Shown here one piece after another: positions 5,813-14,534 of a stretch of 64,000 nucleotides of DNA. The DNA comes from an uncultured Candidatus Saccharibacteria bacterium (GTDB lineage Bacteria > Patescibacteriota > Saccharimonadia > Saccharimonadales > Saccharimonadaceae): assembly GCA_937889535.1 (NCBI GenBank), contig CALBZW010000018.1:1-64000 (forward strand). The letters run 5' to 3'. The notes beneath the pieces were generated by a model. The model ran no database searches. It was not told the origin of the DNA and saw only the letters and a list, made by a program, of their open reading frames with translations. Within the stretch, counting starts at the first letter, position 1. Each line of letters opens with the position of its first letter. The position numbers were made by a program, and so were the translations under genes.

Positions 5813-8356
5813 CTAGTATCTTGGTGCGAGTTCGCGACTGTAGGCCTCATTATAACTTGAGCCGTAGCGGGAGGCCTGGGCGTAGGCCCAAAGGTAGCTG
5901 TCGGCGCGTAGGTTGAAAATCTCGGCAGGAGCTTGTTTTGAACTGCTGGCGCCAAATGTGCCGGTGCGGATAGTAGTTGGAATAAGTGGGTCGGAGCCGT
6001 AGCTGCGACGTAAGTTTAGGTTGCGGGCGATAACAGGACCGTTAAAGGCGAGCTGCTGAGTACATTGGTTGCCACTGAAGCCCGCACCATCACTACTGGT
6101 ACCTTGATTGGCGTCGCTGCCGGCGGTGTAGCCGGAACACGTATTGATGGTGCCTTTGGTACTGTTGGTACTCGTAACGATAAGCCAAGCATCAATGCGC
6201 GTAACTCCTCCGGAGATATTAACGTTTCCGTTATTAACGAAGATGATTGCTTGCGGAACGTTGTGGGTAGTGTAAGATACGGTATCATTAATCTTGATAT
6301 CTTGAGTGATATTCAGATCACCATTGACGGTTAATACGGTATTGCCATTCACCCCACTATATAAGGCTGAAACGTCGGAGATTTTGTTGATATTTGGGTT
6401 GTTCTCGACGTCACGCAGATAGGCGTAGAGACGAGTCATGAAAGTTGAATTGGTCGTAATTCCGGAAGCGCCAAGGGGATTGCAGTTGACGTTGGCGATT
6501 GTGAGCGGTGAGTTACTACCAACAGGGTTGTCATTGCAAATTTTCAAGTCAGAGGAACCGTTGCTTAAGGTTGACCCAGACGCCATAGTTCGGGAAGAGT
6601 TTAGTTCTCTATTTGCGATAGTTAAGTATTCAGACCAGGAGCCATATAATGTACGGTCGTTATTGGCGGCTTCACCGAAATTGATAGTGTTATGGCGGCT
6701 GGCGAGCGAGGTGATAATATTTCCTACTGTCATGACGCTACCATTCCAGGCGGCGGTGCTGGGTTTTTTGGCGATTGTGCGACAGGCGGCGCCGAAATTA
6801 TACCAATAATCTTTTGGACTGTCGTGGTGCCAGCCATTGTCGCTGGAGTTATTGCTACCTTCAATCCCATACCAGTATTCAAGGCTATATCCAAAAGAAT
6901 TGCAATATTTATGTCCAACATAATCTGGGACTTTGACGCTGGCGTCTTTGCTATAGCTATGACTATGGCTGGTACTGGAAGATGTATCCCAGCTTCCCGA
7001 TTCGTGGTCAACGCATGCAACTAAAGTCGCACCAAAGCGTGCGCGATACATAGCACATGGGTCGGATTTGCTATTGGAATCTATAGTGTAATTGCCGGCA
7101 CTATAGCCCGCTGCTTGGTTGACTTGAAACTTAATGGATTTCCAACCGCTAAGGCGTCGAGTTTCTTGGCTTTCGGCGTGGATGCCGTCCCACCACAGCT
7201 TAGTATCTTCACCAGCGAACATGATTTTGCTGTTGGCGTCACCCCCGGGATTTTTAGGGTCGCCTTCTGGCGATTTGGGGCGAGTAACTTCTACGCAAAC
7301 TTTAGAGGAGCCTCGGTCGCTATAGGTAGCAGTATAATCATAGTGCCCCTTAACACAACTACAACCAAATAAACCGCACACTCTTTGGTCGCAGACCCAT
7401 TTACCAGTTAAACTGGCATTTTTCCTATTGTAATCTACTTTGCTGCATTTCGTTTTAGTTTCGCCTGGCTCTAGATTAATGGTGATAGATTTTTTTGCGG
7501 AGTCAGGGGTAGTAGTATGATCGCTGTCTGGGCGTAATGCTCCCCAGCTAGTACGGTCGACGTTATAGCTATCTGTGACCGCCCAGTTAGTGGTAACGGC
7601 TCCACCGCTAGTTGTGTCTTCTGGGTTCATAGTAAAGCTACCGTGCTCGTAGCCTATGGTGTGACTGAACTCAACCGTAACGGCAGATTTATCGGTACTG
7701 AATTTAACCGTAGCTTCTCCATCTTTTTTAGTGGTGACGGTTTTTCCTCCGGAAATATCAGGATCGTTTATTTTAATGGTTGAGGTGGAATAGAAGCTCG
7801 TGGAACCAGTTAGGTCATCGGGGGTAATGTCTGTATCACCGGTAGAGCAAAACCAACTAACGTTGTTCCAGTTAACTCCGGCCGGAACGTCACCCCGCGC
7901 TTCAGCAATGTTGTAAGCTTTTTTGACTGTGTCGAGAGGGGCGGCATTGGAATTGTAAGTGTGCCATCCACCTGCGCCGACTGGCGCCCAAGTGCTGTTC
8001 GGAGCCATACCGACTAGGCTACTGTTGCTCCCTTTGTAAAACCACGAGGAGCGCCAATAACCTCCGACGTCTTTACATTCAGCGGAAATAGTGCCACCTT
8101 GAAAATTATAGCCACTACCGCTCATGCCGGAAATGACAATATCGCCATCTTGTCCGGCAGGCCATTGGTGATAAGTCCAGCCGCCGCCATGGCAGCTTCC
8201 GACAGTTTGAGTGCTGCAGTTAGTTGGGTTGCTGGCTGAGTTCCCTCCATCGTTACCGGCGTCGCCAATAGCAAAAAGGGTTGATGATGTGATTAAACTA
8301 GTTATTACCATGATAGCTAGTGTGCCGAAGGTAATAATCATAGTTTTTTTATTCAT
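5813..8356 (-). CDS. large secreted/cell-surface protein, 847 aa
   Basis: Begins with a short basic N-terminus and a membrane/signal segment at about residues 7-30 (IITFGTLAIMVITSLITSSTLFA), then about 800 Ser/Thr/Asn/Gly-rich residues with many tyrosines and tryptophans, typical of an extracellular beta-rich protein. Several cysteines (for example CDQRVCGLFGCSCVKGHYDY) could form disulfides. The C-terminal part (about residues 660-790) has repeated 'VNGDLNITQDI...VFVNNGNVNI' strands like a beta-helix. It ends SYLWAYAQASRYGSSYNEAYSRELAPRY, a tail I associate with large Saccharibacterial surface proteins. It overlaps the upstream gene by 8 nt. A role in host attachment is inference. Confidence 0.75.
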   Translation of the reverse strand: MNKKTMIITFGTLAIMVITSLITSSTLFAIGDAGNDGGNSASNPTNCSTQTVGSCHGGGWTYHQWPAGQDGDIVISGMSGSGYNFQGGTISAECKDVGGYWRSSWFYKGSNSSLVGMAPNSTWAPVGAGGWHTYNSNAAPLDTVKKAYNIAEARGDVPAGVNWNNVSWFCSTGDTDITPDDLTGSTSFYSTSTIKINDPDISGGKTVTTKKDGEATVKFSTDKSAVTVEFSHTIGYEHGSFTMNPEDTTSGGAVTTNWAVTDSYNVDRTSWGALRPDSDHTTTPDSAKKSITINLEPGETKTKCSKVDYNRKNASLTGKWVCDQRVCGLFGCSCVKGHYDYTATYSDRGSSKVCVEVTRPKSPEGDPKNPGGDANSKIMFAGEDTKLWWDGIHAESQETRRLSGWKSIKFQVNQAAGYSAGNYTIDSNSKSDPCAMYRARFGATLVACVDHESGSWDTSSSTSHSHSYSKDASVKVPDYVGHKYCNSFGYSLEYWYGIEGSNNSSDNGWHHDSPKDYWYNFGAACRTIAKKPSTAAWNGSVMTVGNIITSLASRHNTINFGEAANNDRTLYGSWSEYLTIANRELNSSRTMASGSTLSNGSSDLKICNDNPVGSNSPLTIANVNCNPLGASGITTNSTFMTRLYAYLRDVENNPNINKISDVSALYSGVNGNTVLTVNGDLNITQDIKINDTVSYTTHNVPQAIIFVNNGNVNISGGVTRIDAWLIVTSTNSTKGTINTCSGYTAGSDANQGTSSDGAGFSGNQCTQQLAFNGPVIARNLNLRRSYGSDPLIPTTIRTGTFGASSSKQAPAEIFNLRADSYLWAYAQASRYGSSYNEAYSRELAPRY

Positions 8357-9161
8357 CTTGTCCTCCTTCAGGATATTCTAAGCGTATTTTTTCATCAATA
8401 AGTTGCTCTTGGAGTCCGTTGTAGTATTCGTAAAGTGTTTGGTCGTCTTTTTCGTGGGCTGCCAGCGCCATAATGTTGGCGCAACTAATGCGAGTTACTA
8501 AATCGAGACTCGTGTCTTCGCATACGGATTGGCCAATTTCTAAGATGTCTGAGTACTCGCCATTTTCGAGTAAGTAGCGCATTTGTGAGACTCGTATGAC
8601 ATTAGCTTCGGTAGTATTTTGTGCGGAATTGGCGGCTTGCTGAAAAACCTCTGCGGCAGCTGCTTTGTCGGATTCATTACTTTCGCCTGTGTTTTGGGCG
8701 TCTTTTGTTGCGGCTTCGTAGACTTCTTGACCGATATTGACATTGCGTTCTGTCTGTTCAGACTCAGACATTTCTTCGTACGGTTTTTCATCGACGGTTG
8801 GAGCGCTTTTATTGATGCTTGCAATAATCCACCAAATGAGTCCGATTACAAGTGCTACCCCCACAAGTCCACAAGAAAAGATCAGTAACCACCTGATCCT
8901 GGTAGAATGAGCTTGCTTTTTTGTGAGGGTCTCCTGATTTTGCTCGGCAAAATAATCTTTGGGGCGAGCGGTCTGCGTGCCGATAGCGGCGGAATGAAAT
9001 GCGATATTGGAAGAGGGGCCAGTAGCCTGCGCAGGGTTTGTGGTTTGCTCCGTGGTAGTCTGACCGGGCGAAACAGGTTCGGTTTTTTCGACTTTAGTCG
9101 AATTCGGGTTTACAGTACCCGAATTCTGTTGGGGGTTTAACTGGTTTGATGTTTCGCTCAT
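8349..9161 (-). CDS. single-pass membrane protein with helical extracellular domain, 270 aa
   Basis: Residues 1-85 are Thr/Gln/Asn/Pro-rich and cytoplasmic. A membrane segment follows at about residues 90-112 (WLLIFSCGLVGVALVIGLIWWII), then an acidic helical region of about 150 residues (NIGQEVYEAATKDAQN..., YLLENGEYSDILEIGQSVCEDTSLDLVTRISCANIMALAAHEKDDQTLYEYY) with a TPR-like look. A TAATAT box 6 nt before the ATG suggests a leaderless transcript. It is the first gene of a two-gene unit with the 847-aa protein, so it may assemble or anchor that protein; this is inference. Confidence 0.7.
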   Translation of the reverse strand: MSETSNQLNPQQNSGTVNPNSTKVEKTEPVSPGQTTTEQTTNPAQATGPSSNIAFHSAAIGTQTARPKDYFAEQNQETLTKKQAHSTRIRWLLIFSCGLVGVALVIGLIWWIIASINKSAPTVDEKPYEEMSESEQTERNVNIGQEVYEAATKDAQNTGESNESDKAAAAEVFQQAANSAQNTTEANVIRVSQMRYLLENGEYSDILEIGQSVCEDTSLDLVTRISCANIMALAAHEKDDQTLYEYYNGLQEQLIDEKIRLEYPEGGQDE

Positions 9162-9193
9162 ACTTATATATTAGCATAAGTTGGTAGGTTTTG

Positions 9194-9403
9194 TTAAGGC
9201 TCGTCATTCGGAATAATATCAATTTCGTGGTTAATATTAGTCTTTTGGGCGGCTAGATTTTCGTTCTGAGTGATGATTTCCTTATGCCCGACGATGGCAG
9301 CATATGGTGCGAATTGAGCGGCGCGATTATTAATATCCATTGACGGGTGTTTCTTAGAGATGTGGCGTGGAAGATTAATAATATCAGAATAGTTATGAGT
9401 CAT
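9194..9403 (-). CDS. small YolD-like partner of Y-family polymerase
   Basis: 69 residues with the pattern DIINLPRHISKKHPSMDINNRAAQFAPYAAIVGHKEII. It resembles the small proteins encoded directly after UvrX/UmuC-like polymerases in Firmicutes ('YDDIINLPHHVSKTRPxMSxxDRAAQFAPFAAL'). Its start overlaps the polymerase stop by 4 nt, so the two are translated together. Such proteins are thought to act with the polymerase in DNA-damage tolerance, but the mechanism is unknown. Confidence 0.75.
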   Translation of the reverse strand: MTHNYSDIINLPRHISKKHPSMDINNRAAQFAPYAAIVGHKEIITQNENLAAQKTNINHEIDIIPNDEP

Positions 9404-10890
9404 GCACGATGTCCTCCGATTTGGTGGTGACGGCTTTTGCCAGTAGCGCCATCTTCAAAATTGATGCCGCGAAGAATGGCGTTTTTGCCGTAGCGATTAC
9501 GAATTTTGAGGATGGCTTTTTGGACTTGTTTCTCTTTCTGTTGATTTTTGCGTGCGAGCTTTTGTCGATGCTCGAGTTCGGTATAGTTGGTGAAGAAATC
9601 GGTTTGAGTGAGTTCGAATTCGGAACTAGCTAATACGAATTCGGATGCGGATTCGGGTTGGAGATTGTTGGCGGCGAGTGTAACCTTGCGGATAGTGAAA
9701 TCTGGGTTAACTTTTGTGTGGTAGAGTTCCAAGAAGCCTTGAGTAAGGAGTTTCGTAGAGGCGGTGTGATGATTGAGGCGTAAAGTTCCCTGTGCGGGCT
9801 TCGGCACGATACGATTATAGCGGTCGGTGATGGAGTTTACGGAGCGATTTTCGCGGTCGTATTCAACAGTAAGGACGATGCTATTCGTAGTGAGCTGTTT
9901 TTGGACGAGTTCAAGGGCGAGGCTATCGGTCATTTCTTTGACAATAGTTTCGGCTTGCTGAAAAGAGTAGGGGCAGGACAAAACTTGTCCAGAACTGAGG
10001 CTTTGATGCTCGGGCTGATGATGTTTGATGTCTTGGATTCCGACACATTCCCAGCCCCAACTATGGTCGATTAGAAGTTCGGCATTGACGCCAAAAAGTC
10101 CATAAAGTAAGTCCTCGTTTTCGATTGAGCAACGTGCAATGTCGCCCATAGTATAAATATTGTGGGCGGCAAGGCGTTTGGCGTAGCCGCGGCCGACACG
10201 CCAAAAATCGGTGATTGGTGCGTGATTCCAAAGTCTTTTGCGAAAGCTCATTTCGTCAAGTTCGGCGATACGAACGCCGGCGGAATTTGGTTTGGCGTGT
10301 TTCGCGAGGATATCCATGGCAACTTTAGCGAGAAACATATTGGTACCGATGCCGGCGGTGGCGGTAATGCCGGTTTCATCTTTGACTTCAGTGATGATTT
10401 TAGTGATGAATTCGGCGGGTGATAAGTTTGACATTTTGAGGTAGCTAGTAAGGTCGCAAAAAACTTCGTCGATGGAATAGGCAAAAATATCTTCAGGTGC
10501 GAGATGCCGGAGATAGATGTTGTAAATTCTGGAACTATATTCAAGGTAGTATTGCATGCGCGGAGTGGCGACGATAAAATCAAGAGCGAGGTTAGGATTA
10601 CGCTGGAGTTTCGTATTGTCGGAAGATTTGCCGAGGAAAATACCTAGGGGCGTTTTTTGTTTACGTACGGCATTGATTTCGCGGACTTTGGAATTAACTT
10701 GAAAGAGCCGGGCGCGGCCGGGGAGCCCGTAGGATTTGAGCGAAGGTGATACGGCGAGGCAGATAGTTTTGTCGGTGCGAGATTTGTCGGCGACGACGAG
10801 ATTAGTGGTAAGTGGGTCGAGGCCGCGTTCGTGGCATTCGACGGAGGCGTAGAAAGATTTGAGATCGATGGCGGCGTAAATTTTATTCAT
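9400..10890 (-). CDS. Y-family DNA polymerase (UmuC/DinB-UvrX type)
   Basis: 496 residues. Error-prone translesion DNA synthesis. Starts MNKIYAAIDLKSFYASVECHERGLDP (first catalytic Asp and the FYASVE motif). The second catalytic centre is AYSIDEVFCDLT at about residues 136-147, followed by the AGIGTNMFLAKVAMD strand and the helix-hairpin-helix region (LAAHNIYTMGDIARC). The C-terminal little-finger domain and a charged tail follow. The small partner gene overlaps its 3' end. Firmicutes UvrX/ImpB-like proteins have the same layout. Divergent -10 boxes for this gene and the NUDIX gene share the 26-bp spacer. Confidence 0.9.
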   Translation of the reverse strand: MNKIYAAIDLKSFYASVECHERGLDPLTTNLVVADKSRTDKTICLAVSPSLKSYGLPGRARLFQVNSKVREINAVRKQKTPLGIFLGKSSDNTKLQRNPNLALDFIVATPRMQYYLEYSSRIYNIYLRHLAPEDIFAYSIDEVFCDLTSYLKMSNLSPAEFITKIITEVKDETGITATAGIGTNMFLAKVAMDILAKHAKPNSAGVRIAELDEMSFRKRLWNHAPITDFWRVGRGYAKRLAAHNIYTMGDIARCSIENEDLLYGLFGVNAELLIDHSWGWECVGIQDIKHHQPEHQSLSSGQVLSCPYSFQQAETIVKEMTDSLALELVQKQLTTNSIVLTVEYDRENRSVNSITDRYNRIVPKPAQGTLRLNHHTASTKLLTQGFLELYHTKVNPDFTIRKVTLAANNLQPESASEFVLASSEFELTQTDFFTNYTELEHRQKLARKNQQKEKQVQKAILKIRNRYGKNAILRGINFEDGATGKSRHHQIGGHRA

Positions 10891-10916
10891 AAGATAAGTA
10901 TATTATAATAGTAAGT

Positions 10917-11444
10917 ATGGAAGAATATAAGTTGTTTTTAAGCAGGGTACCAGAAGATGGAAAGTTTGATCGGGTGCATGCGATTTTATTGACGCATGAT
11001 GGACGAGTTTTGCTGAGATATAAAAATGGTGAGCCGCGAATTACAGGTGGACATATTGATTTGGATGATATTAGCTTAGAGATGGCGTTGCGGCGTGAAC
11101 TTTTGGAAGAGATTAATTGTGAGATTGACCGGTGTGACTATTTAGGGTATGTAAAAGTAAAAATTGACGAAGGACGGACAGAGGAAAACTGGGCGCGGAT
11201 GGTGGCGCGGATAGCGAAAATTGGCGAACCGAAGGCGGATCCAGATCGGGAAAATAATTGGGTTTATGGTAGGATTTTAGCGCCGCGCGAGATTGCGATG
11301 GAAGAGTTATCGAAAGTGGAAGTTTTTGGAAAGAATAATGCGAAGTTGCTTGATGCGGCATATAAAGTCGCACGAGAACAAGAATATTTTACGGAGTTGC
11401 CGAGCACGGAGTATGAAGTGCTAAACGTCGAGTCGCACGATTAG
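10917..11444 (+). CDS. NUDIX-family hydrolase (variant NUDIX box)
   Basis: 175 residues. Expected to hydrolyse a nucleoside diphosphate linked to another moiety. Residues about 22-34 (VHAILLTHDGRVLLRYK) and GGHIDLDDISLEMALRRELLEEI form the NUDIX core. The RExxEE part is intact, but the first part has Asp where Glu is usual and one extra residue in the spacer. The substrate is unknown. A TATAAT box 7 nt before the ATG suggests leaderless translation. It is divergent from the Y-family polymerase. Confidence 0.8.
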   Translation: MEEYKLFLSRVPEDGKFDRVHAILLTHDGRVLLRYKNGEPRITGGHIDLDDISLEMALRRELLEEINCEIDRCDYLGYVKVKIDEGRTEENWARMVARIAKIGEPKADPDRENNWVYGRILAPREIAMEELSKVEVFGKNNAKLLDAAYKVAREQEYFTELPSTEYEVLNVESHD

Positions 11445-11445
11445 T

Positions 11446-12675
11446 TTATTTTTCTTTATACATTTTGAATAGATTTTTGAGACCGCGCTGGTTGCCGTAG
11501 TTAAGGATGGCATTGCTGTAGATTTTGATAGCAATGTGTGCAACGACGATACACGTAATTAGCAGGATGAGGATTGATAGACAAACATCCCAACTACTGG
11601 CGACACCCATCATGACGCGGAGCGGCATACAAAATGGCGAAGAAATTGGCAATAATGAGGCGAAGATATTGAGTTCGCCAGTGGGATTCATGAGGGTGAA
11701 ATAAGCAAGATAGAAACCGATCATGGTCAAGATGACGACGGGCGTATTGGCGGCTTGAATATCTTCGGGTTTGCTGACAGTTGCGCCAGTGACAGCATAC
11801 AATAAGGCGTAGACGAAGTAGCCAAGAATGAAGTAGACGAGCGTAATGACGGCGAGGTATGGCGTGAAGTTGGAAAGGTCGAGCATAGCGTTAAGAATTT
11901 CGGAGTCGAGAAAACTGTAGGCGCTGAGTATGGCAGTGACAACGAAGAGTAACATCTGTCCAAGCCCAACTAAACCGATGCCAATGGTTTTGCCGAGGAT
12001 GATGCTGCGAGGGCTAGTGGAAGTGACGAGAGTTTCAATGATTTTGGAAGTTTTTTCGACGGTGATGGAGCTAGAAACTTGGAAAGCGCAGAAATAAATT
12101 GCAAAGAAAAGAATGCAAGATAGAATCATCATGACACCAATGTTGCCGCCGACAACTTCGGATTCGGTTTGTTCAATTTCGAAATCGAAATTTGGAATTA
12201 AAGTCGCAAGTTCTGATTTGGTGAGACCAAGTTTACTTAGTTGTACGGCGCTATAAAGTGAATTCAGTTGGTCGATGATCTGCTGTGGTGGTTCGGAGAT
12301 GGTGGCGGTATTTTTAACGATGTAGCGAATTCGAGGTTCGGCATCGGTCTTTTCGATAATAAAAGCGGAGTTGATTTCGTCGTTGTCGATTTGCTGTTTG
12401 ATAGTTTCGTCGCTATCGGTCGAGATTTCGGCTTGATATCCGAGTTCGGAGTTTTCACTGAGTGTGTTCAGGCTGCCAGAGAAAATATTGTCACGATCGA
12501 CGAAAAGAATTGTATTATCATCAGGATTACTGAAATTTTGGATGAAACTCGGCACGTTGAAACCGACGACAATCAACACTAGAATGATTAATGTAGAGAC
12601 GCGAAAAGATTTGCGACTGACCATGTCACGCATGGTGAATTTTGCGACGGTGAAAATGTCTTTGAAGTTATTCAT
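11446..12675 (-). CDS. ABC-2 type transporter permease (NatB-like)
   Basis: 409 residues. One membrane segment at about 25-47 is followed by a roughly 130-residue extracytoplasmic loop (SNPDDNTILFVDRDNIF...), then five or six C-terminal membrane segments from about 175 on. This is the ABC2_membrane_3/NatB layout. The motif VEKTSKIIETLVTSTSPRSIILGKTIG, which precedes the second membrane group in NatB-like exporters, is clear. Its start overlaps the ATPase stop by 8 nt, so the two make one exporter. The substrate is unknown. Confidence 0.85.
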   Translation of the reverse strand: MNNFKDIFTVAKFTMRDMVSRKSFRVSTLIILVLIVVGFNVPSFIQNFSNPDDNTILFVDRDNIFSGSLNTLSENSELGYQAEISTDSDETIKQQIDNDEINSAFIIEKTDAEPRIRYIVKNTATISEPPQQIIDQLNSLYSAVQLSKLGLTKSELATLIPNFDFEIEQTESEVVGGNIGVMMILSCILFFAIYFCAFQVSSSITVEKTSKIIETLVTSTSPRSIILGKTIGIGLVGLGQMLLFVVTAILSAYSFLDSEILNAMLDLSNFTPYLAVITLVYFILGYFVYALLYAVTGATVSKPEDIQAANTPVVILTMIGFYLAYFTLMNPTGELNIFASLLPISSPFCMPLRVMMGVASSWDVCLSILILLITCIVVAHIAIKIYSNAILNYGNQRGLKNLFKMYKEK

Positions 12676-13564
12676 CTTTTGCTCCTACTTTTTCTATGAA
12701 AATATCATTCAGGGTTGGTTTCATGATTTCGAATTTATTAATTATGATTTTATCGGCAGCGAGTTTTTGTAATAATTCGTGTGCAGATTTTTCGGTTTTG
12801 ATTTTTAGAATGTAGTGAAAATCATGTTCATTTTCGATCGTGAAGTCTTCGAGATATTTCGTAATGTCTTGGTCGGTACTTAACGTGACGCGGTTGGCGG
12901 GGTAATGCGATTTAATTTCGTCAAGATTGCCTTGGAGGACGGTTTTGCCGCGATTCATAATGAGGATGTTGCTACAAAATTCTTCAATGGTGGCCATTTG
13001 ATGAGCGGACATAATGACGAATTTGCCATCACGTACTAAGTCGACAATGATATTTTTGAGGATTTCGGTGTTGACGGGATCAAGGCCGCTAAATGGTTCA
13101 TCAAGCACAATAAGGTCGGGGTTGTGAATGATGGCGGTCATGAATTGAATCTTTTGTTGATTCCCTTTGGAAAGTTTTTCGGCGGGGAGATTAAGATATT
13201 CTTCGACTTTGAGGCGTTTTGCCCACTTCTGGATGGCGGCTCCGGCGGTAACTTTGTCTATACCCTTGAGCTCGGCGAAGTAAAGTAGCTGATCGAGGAT
13301 TTTGACCTTCGGATAGACACCGCGTTCTTCGGGCAGGTAGCCAAAGTTGACGGTCTTGCGGTCGACTGGCGCGTCGTTCCAGGTAATTTCGCCGCTATCC
13401 TTCGTAATGATGCCGAGGAGCATGCGAATGGTGGTAGTTTTGCCGGCGCCGTTGGTGCCGAGGAGACCATAGACTCCAGGTTGGTCGAGGGAGAATGAAA
13501 TGCGGTCGACGACGAGTTTGCCGGCGAAAGATTTTGAAACGTCTTTTAGGATTAGACCAGACAT
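12668..13564 (-). CDS. ABC transporter ATP-binding protein (NatA-like)
   Basis: 298 residues. Walker A GTNGAGKTT at about residues 36-44, signature LSKGNQQKIQF at about 131, Walker B LIVLDEPFSGLD at about 153, and the switch His in SAHQM. The C-terminal domain of about 80 residues after the ATPase core is the DUF4162-type domain common in exporters of this group. It energises the permease encoded directly downstream. Transcription depends on a promoter whose spacer holds an 11-bp homopolymer (13600-13610), which could vary in length. Confidence 0.9.
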   Translation of the reverse strand: MSGLILKDVSKSFAGKLVVDRISFSLDQPGVYGLLGTNGAGKTTTIRMLLGIITKDSGEITWNDAPVDRKTVNFGYLPEERGVYPKVKILDQLLYFAELKGIDKVTAGAAIQKWAKRLKVEEYLNLPAEKLSKGNQQKIQFMTAIIHNPDLIVLDEPFSGLDPVNTEILKNIIVDLVRDGKFVIMSAHQMATIEEFCSNILIMNRGKTVLQGNLDEIKSHYPANRVTLSTDQDITKYLEDFTIENEHDFHYILKIKTEKSAHELLQKLAADKIIINKFEIMKPTLNDIFIEKVGAKDE

Positions 13565-13589
13565 AGTTTCCTTTCGGTTATTTTTACTA

Positions 13590-13621
13590 ATTATATCATG
13601 GGGGGGGGGGCGATTTTACAA
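13590..13621 (-). promoter_or_regulatory. promoter with poly(C) spacer upstream of the ABC exporter
   Basis: On the minus strand TTGTAA (13616-13621) and TATAAT (13590-13595) are separated by 20 nt that include eleven consecutive C. Loss of about three C would give the ideal 17-nt spacing. Homopolymer slippage here could therefore switch exporter expression. The read count at this tract should be checked, because long homopolymers are also error-prone in sequencing. Confidence 0.55.
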
Positions 13622-13624
13622 GGT

Positions 13625-14467
13625 CTAATCTACGTCGACGCCGGATTTCAGGAGGAGATAGTTGATGGATGCGAGGGTGGCAATCATGACGATGTAGGCG
13701 AGATCGATACCGATGAAAAGTTTGGTGATGAAATCGAAGGTGAAGATTTCATGCGGATTACTAATCGTAGTATCGAAGAGGTTTTGAATGTCGGGGTCGA
13801 CATTAGACCAGAGCACGAGAAATCCGAGCAGTAAGATTGCGCTGAGCCCGTAGATGATAAAACCGAAAATGATGCTGCGGAGACCGCGATGACTGTTGGC
13901 GCGGTGGCCTATAATGATTCCGGTGATACCGCAGAGCGTAATGAAGACCATTTCGACACAGAGGCCGATAAGTAAAGCGACAGTGTAATTAAACGGAGCT
14001 TGTTCGGTAAATCCGAGGCTACTGATGAGATTTCGTCCGGTGGGAACGAAACTGAGAATCCAGAAACTAATGCCAATGCCAGCAATTACGCCGAGAATGG
14101 TGAGTAGGAGACTGAGGAATTTTGAAAGCCAGAGAGTTTTGCGGCTGACGGGCAAGGTATGGGTGAGATAGGATTCGTCGCCGTACATATTGTATTTAAA
14201 ACGGCCCCAAATGCGGATGATAGAATTCAGGACAAGGCCGATGAGCATGGCGATGATGGCGTTATAGAAGACCGTATGGAGGAATTGGATGATGACCGGC
14301 GCATCCGGATCGCTACCGAAAACCTGTCCGCTAGCATCGAGAAAAGTCGGCGTATAATCGTAGGATGTGATGTTGTGGAGGATGACGCTAAGGAGCAGTA
14401 AAATGAGATAAATATTGACGGTTTTGAAAATGAATTTTAGATCGTATTTGATAAGTTTGGCGAGCAT
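13625..14467 (-). CDS. ABC-2 type membrane permease, 280 aa
   Basis: 280 residues with six membrane segments (about 18-36, 71-94, 117-140, 162-186, 197-222, 243-268) and no large soluble domain. The helices and the position after an ABC ATPase gene of the same strand make it the membrane partner of the 14535-15299 ATPase. A GGAAAA ribosome site precedes the ATG. GntR/YtrA-controlled exporters of Gram-positive bacteria have the same order: regulator, ATPase, permease. Confidence 0.8.
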   Translation of the reverse strand: MLAKLIKYDLKFIFKTVNIYLILLLLSVILHNITSYDYTPTFLDASGQVFGSDPDAPVIIQFLHTVFYNAIIAMLIGLVLNSIIRIWGRFKYNMYGDESYLTHTLPVSRKTLWLSKFLSLLLTILGVIAGIGISFWILSFVPTGRNLISSLGFTEQAPFNYTVALLIGLCVEMVFITLCGITGIIIGHRANSHRGLRSIIFGFIIYGLSAILLLGFLVLWSNVDPDIQNLFDTTISNPHEIFTFDFITKLFIGIDLAYIVMIATLASINYLLLKSGVDVD

Positions 14468-14534
14468 AGTTTTCCTTTATGAAATTACAAATTTGTATGA
14501 AGTGAATCCGAATTCGGATCCAGTAATTACGAAT

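Noticed and set aside
5489..5860. ORF of 123 aa as an intact gene
   Set aside because: Only residues about 21-81 match a protein family; both ends are unrelated and there is no proper start or ribosome site. Reported instead as an orphan repeat.
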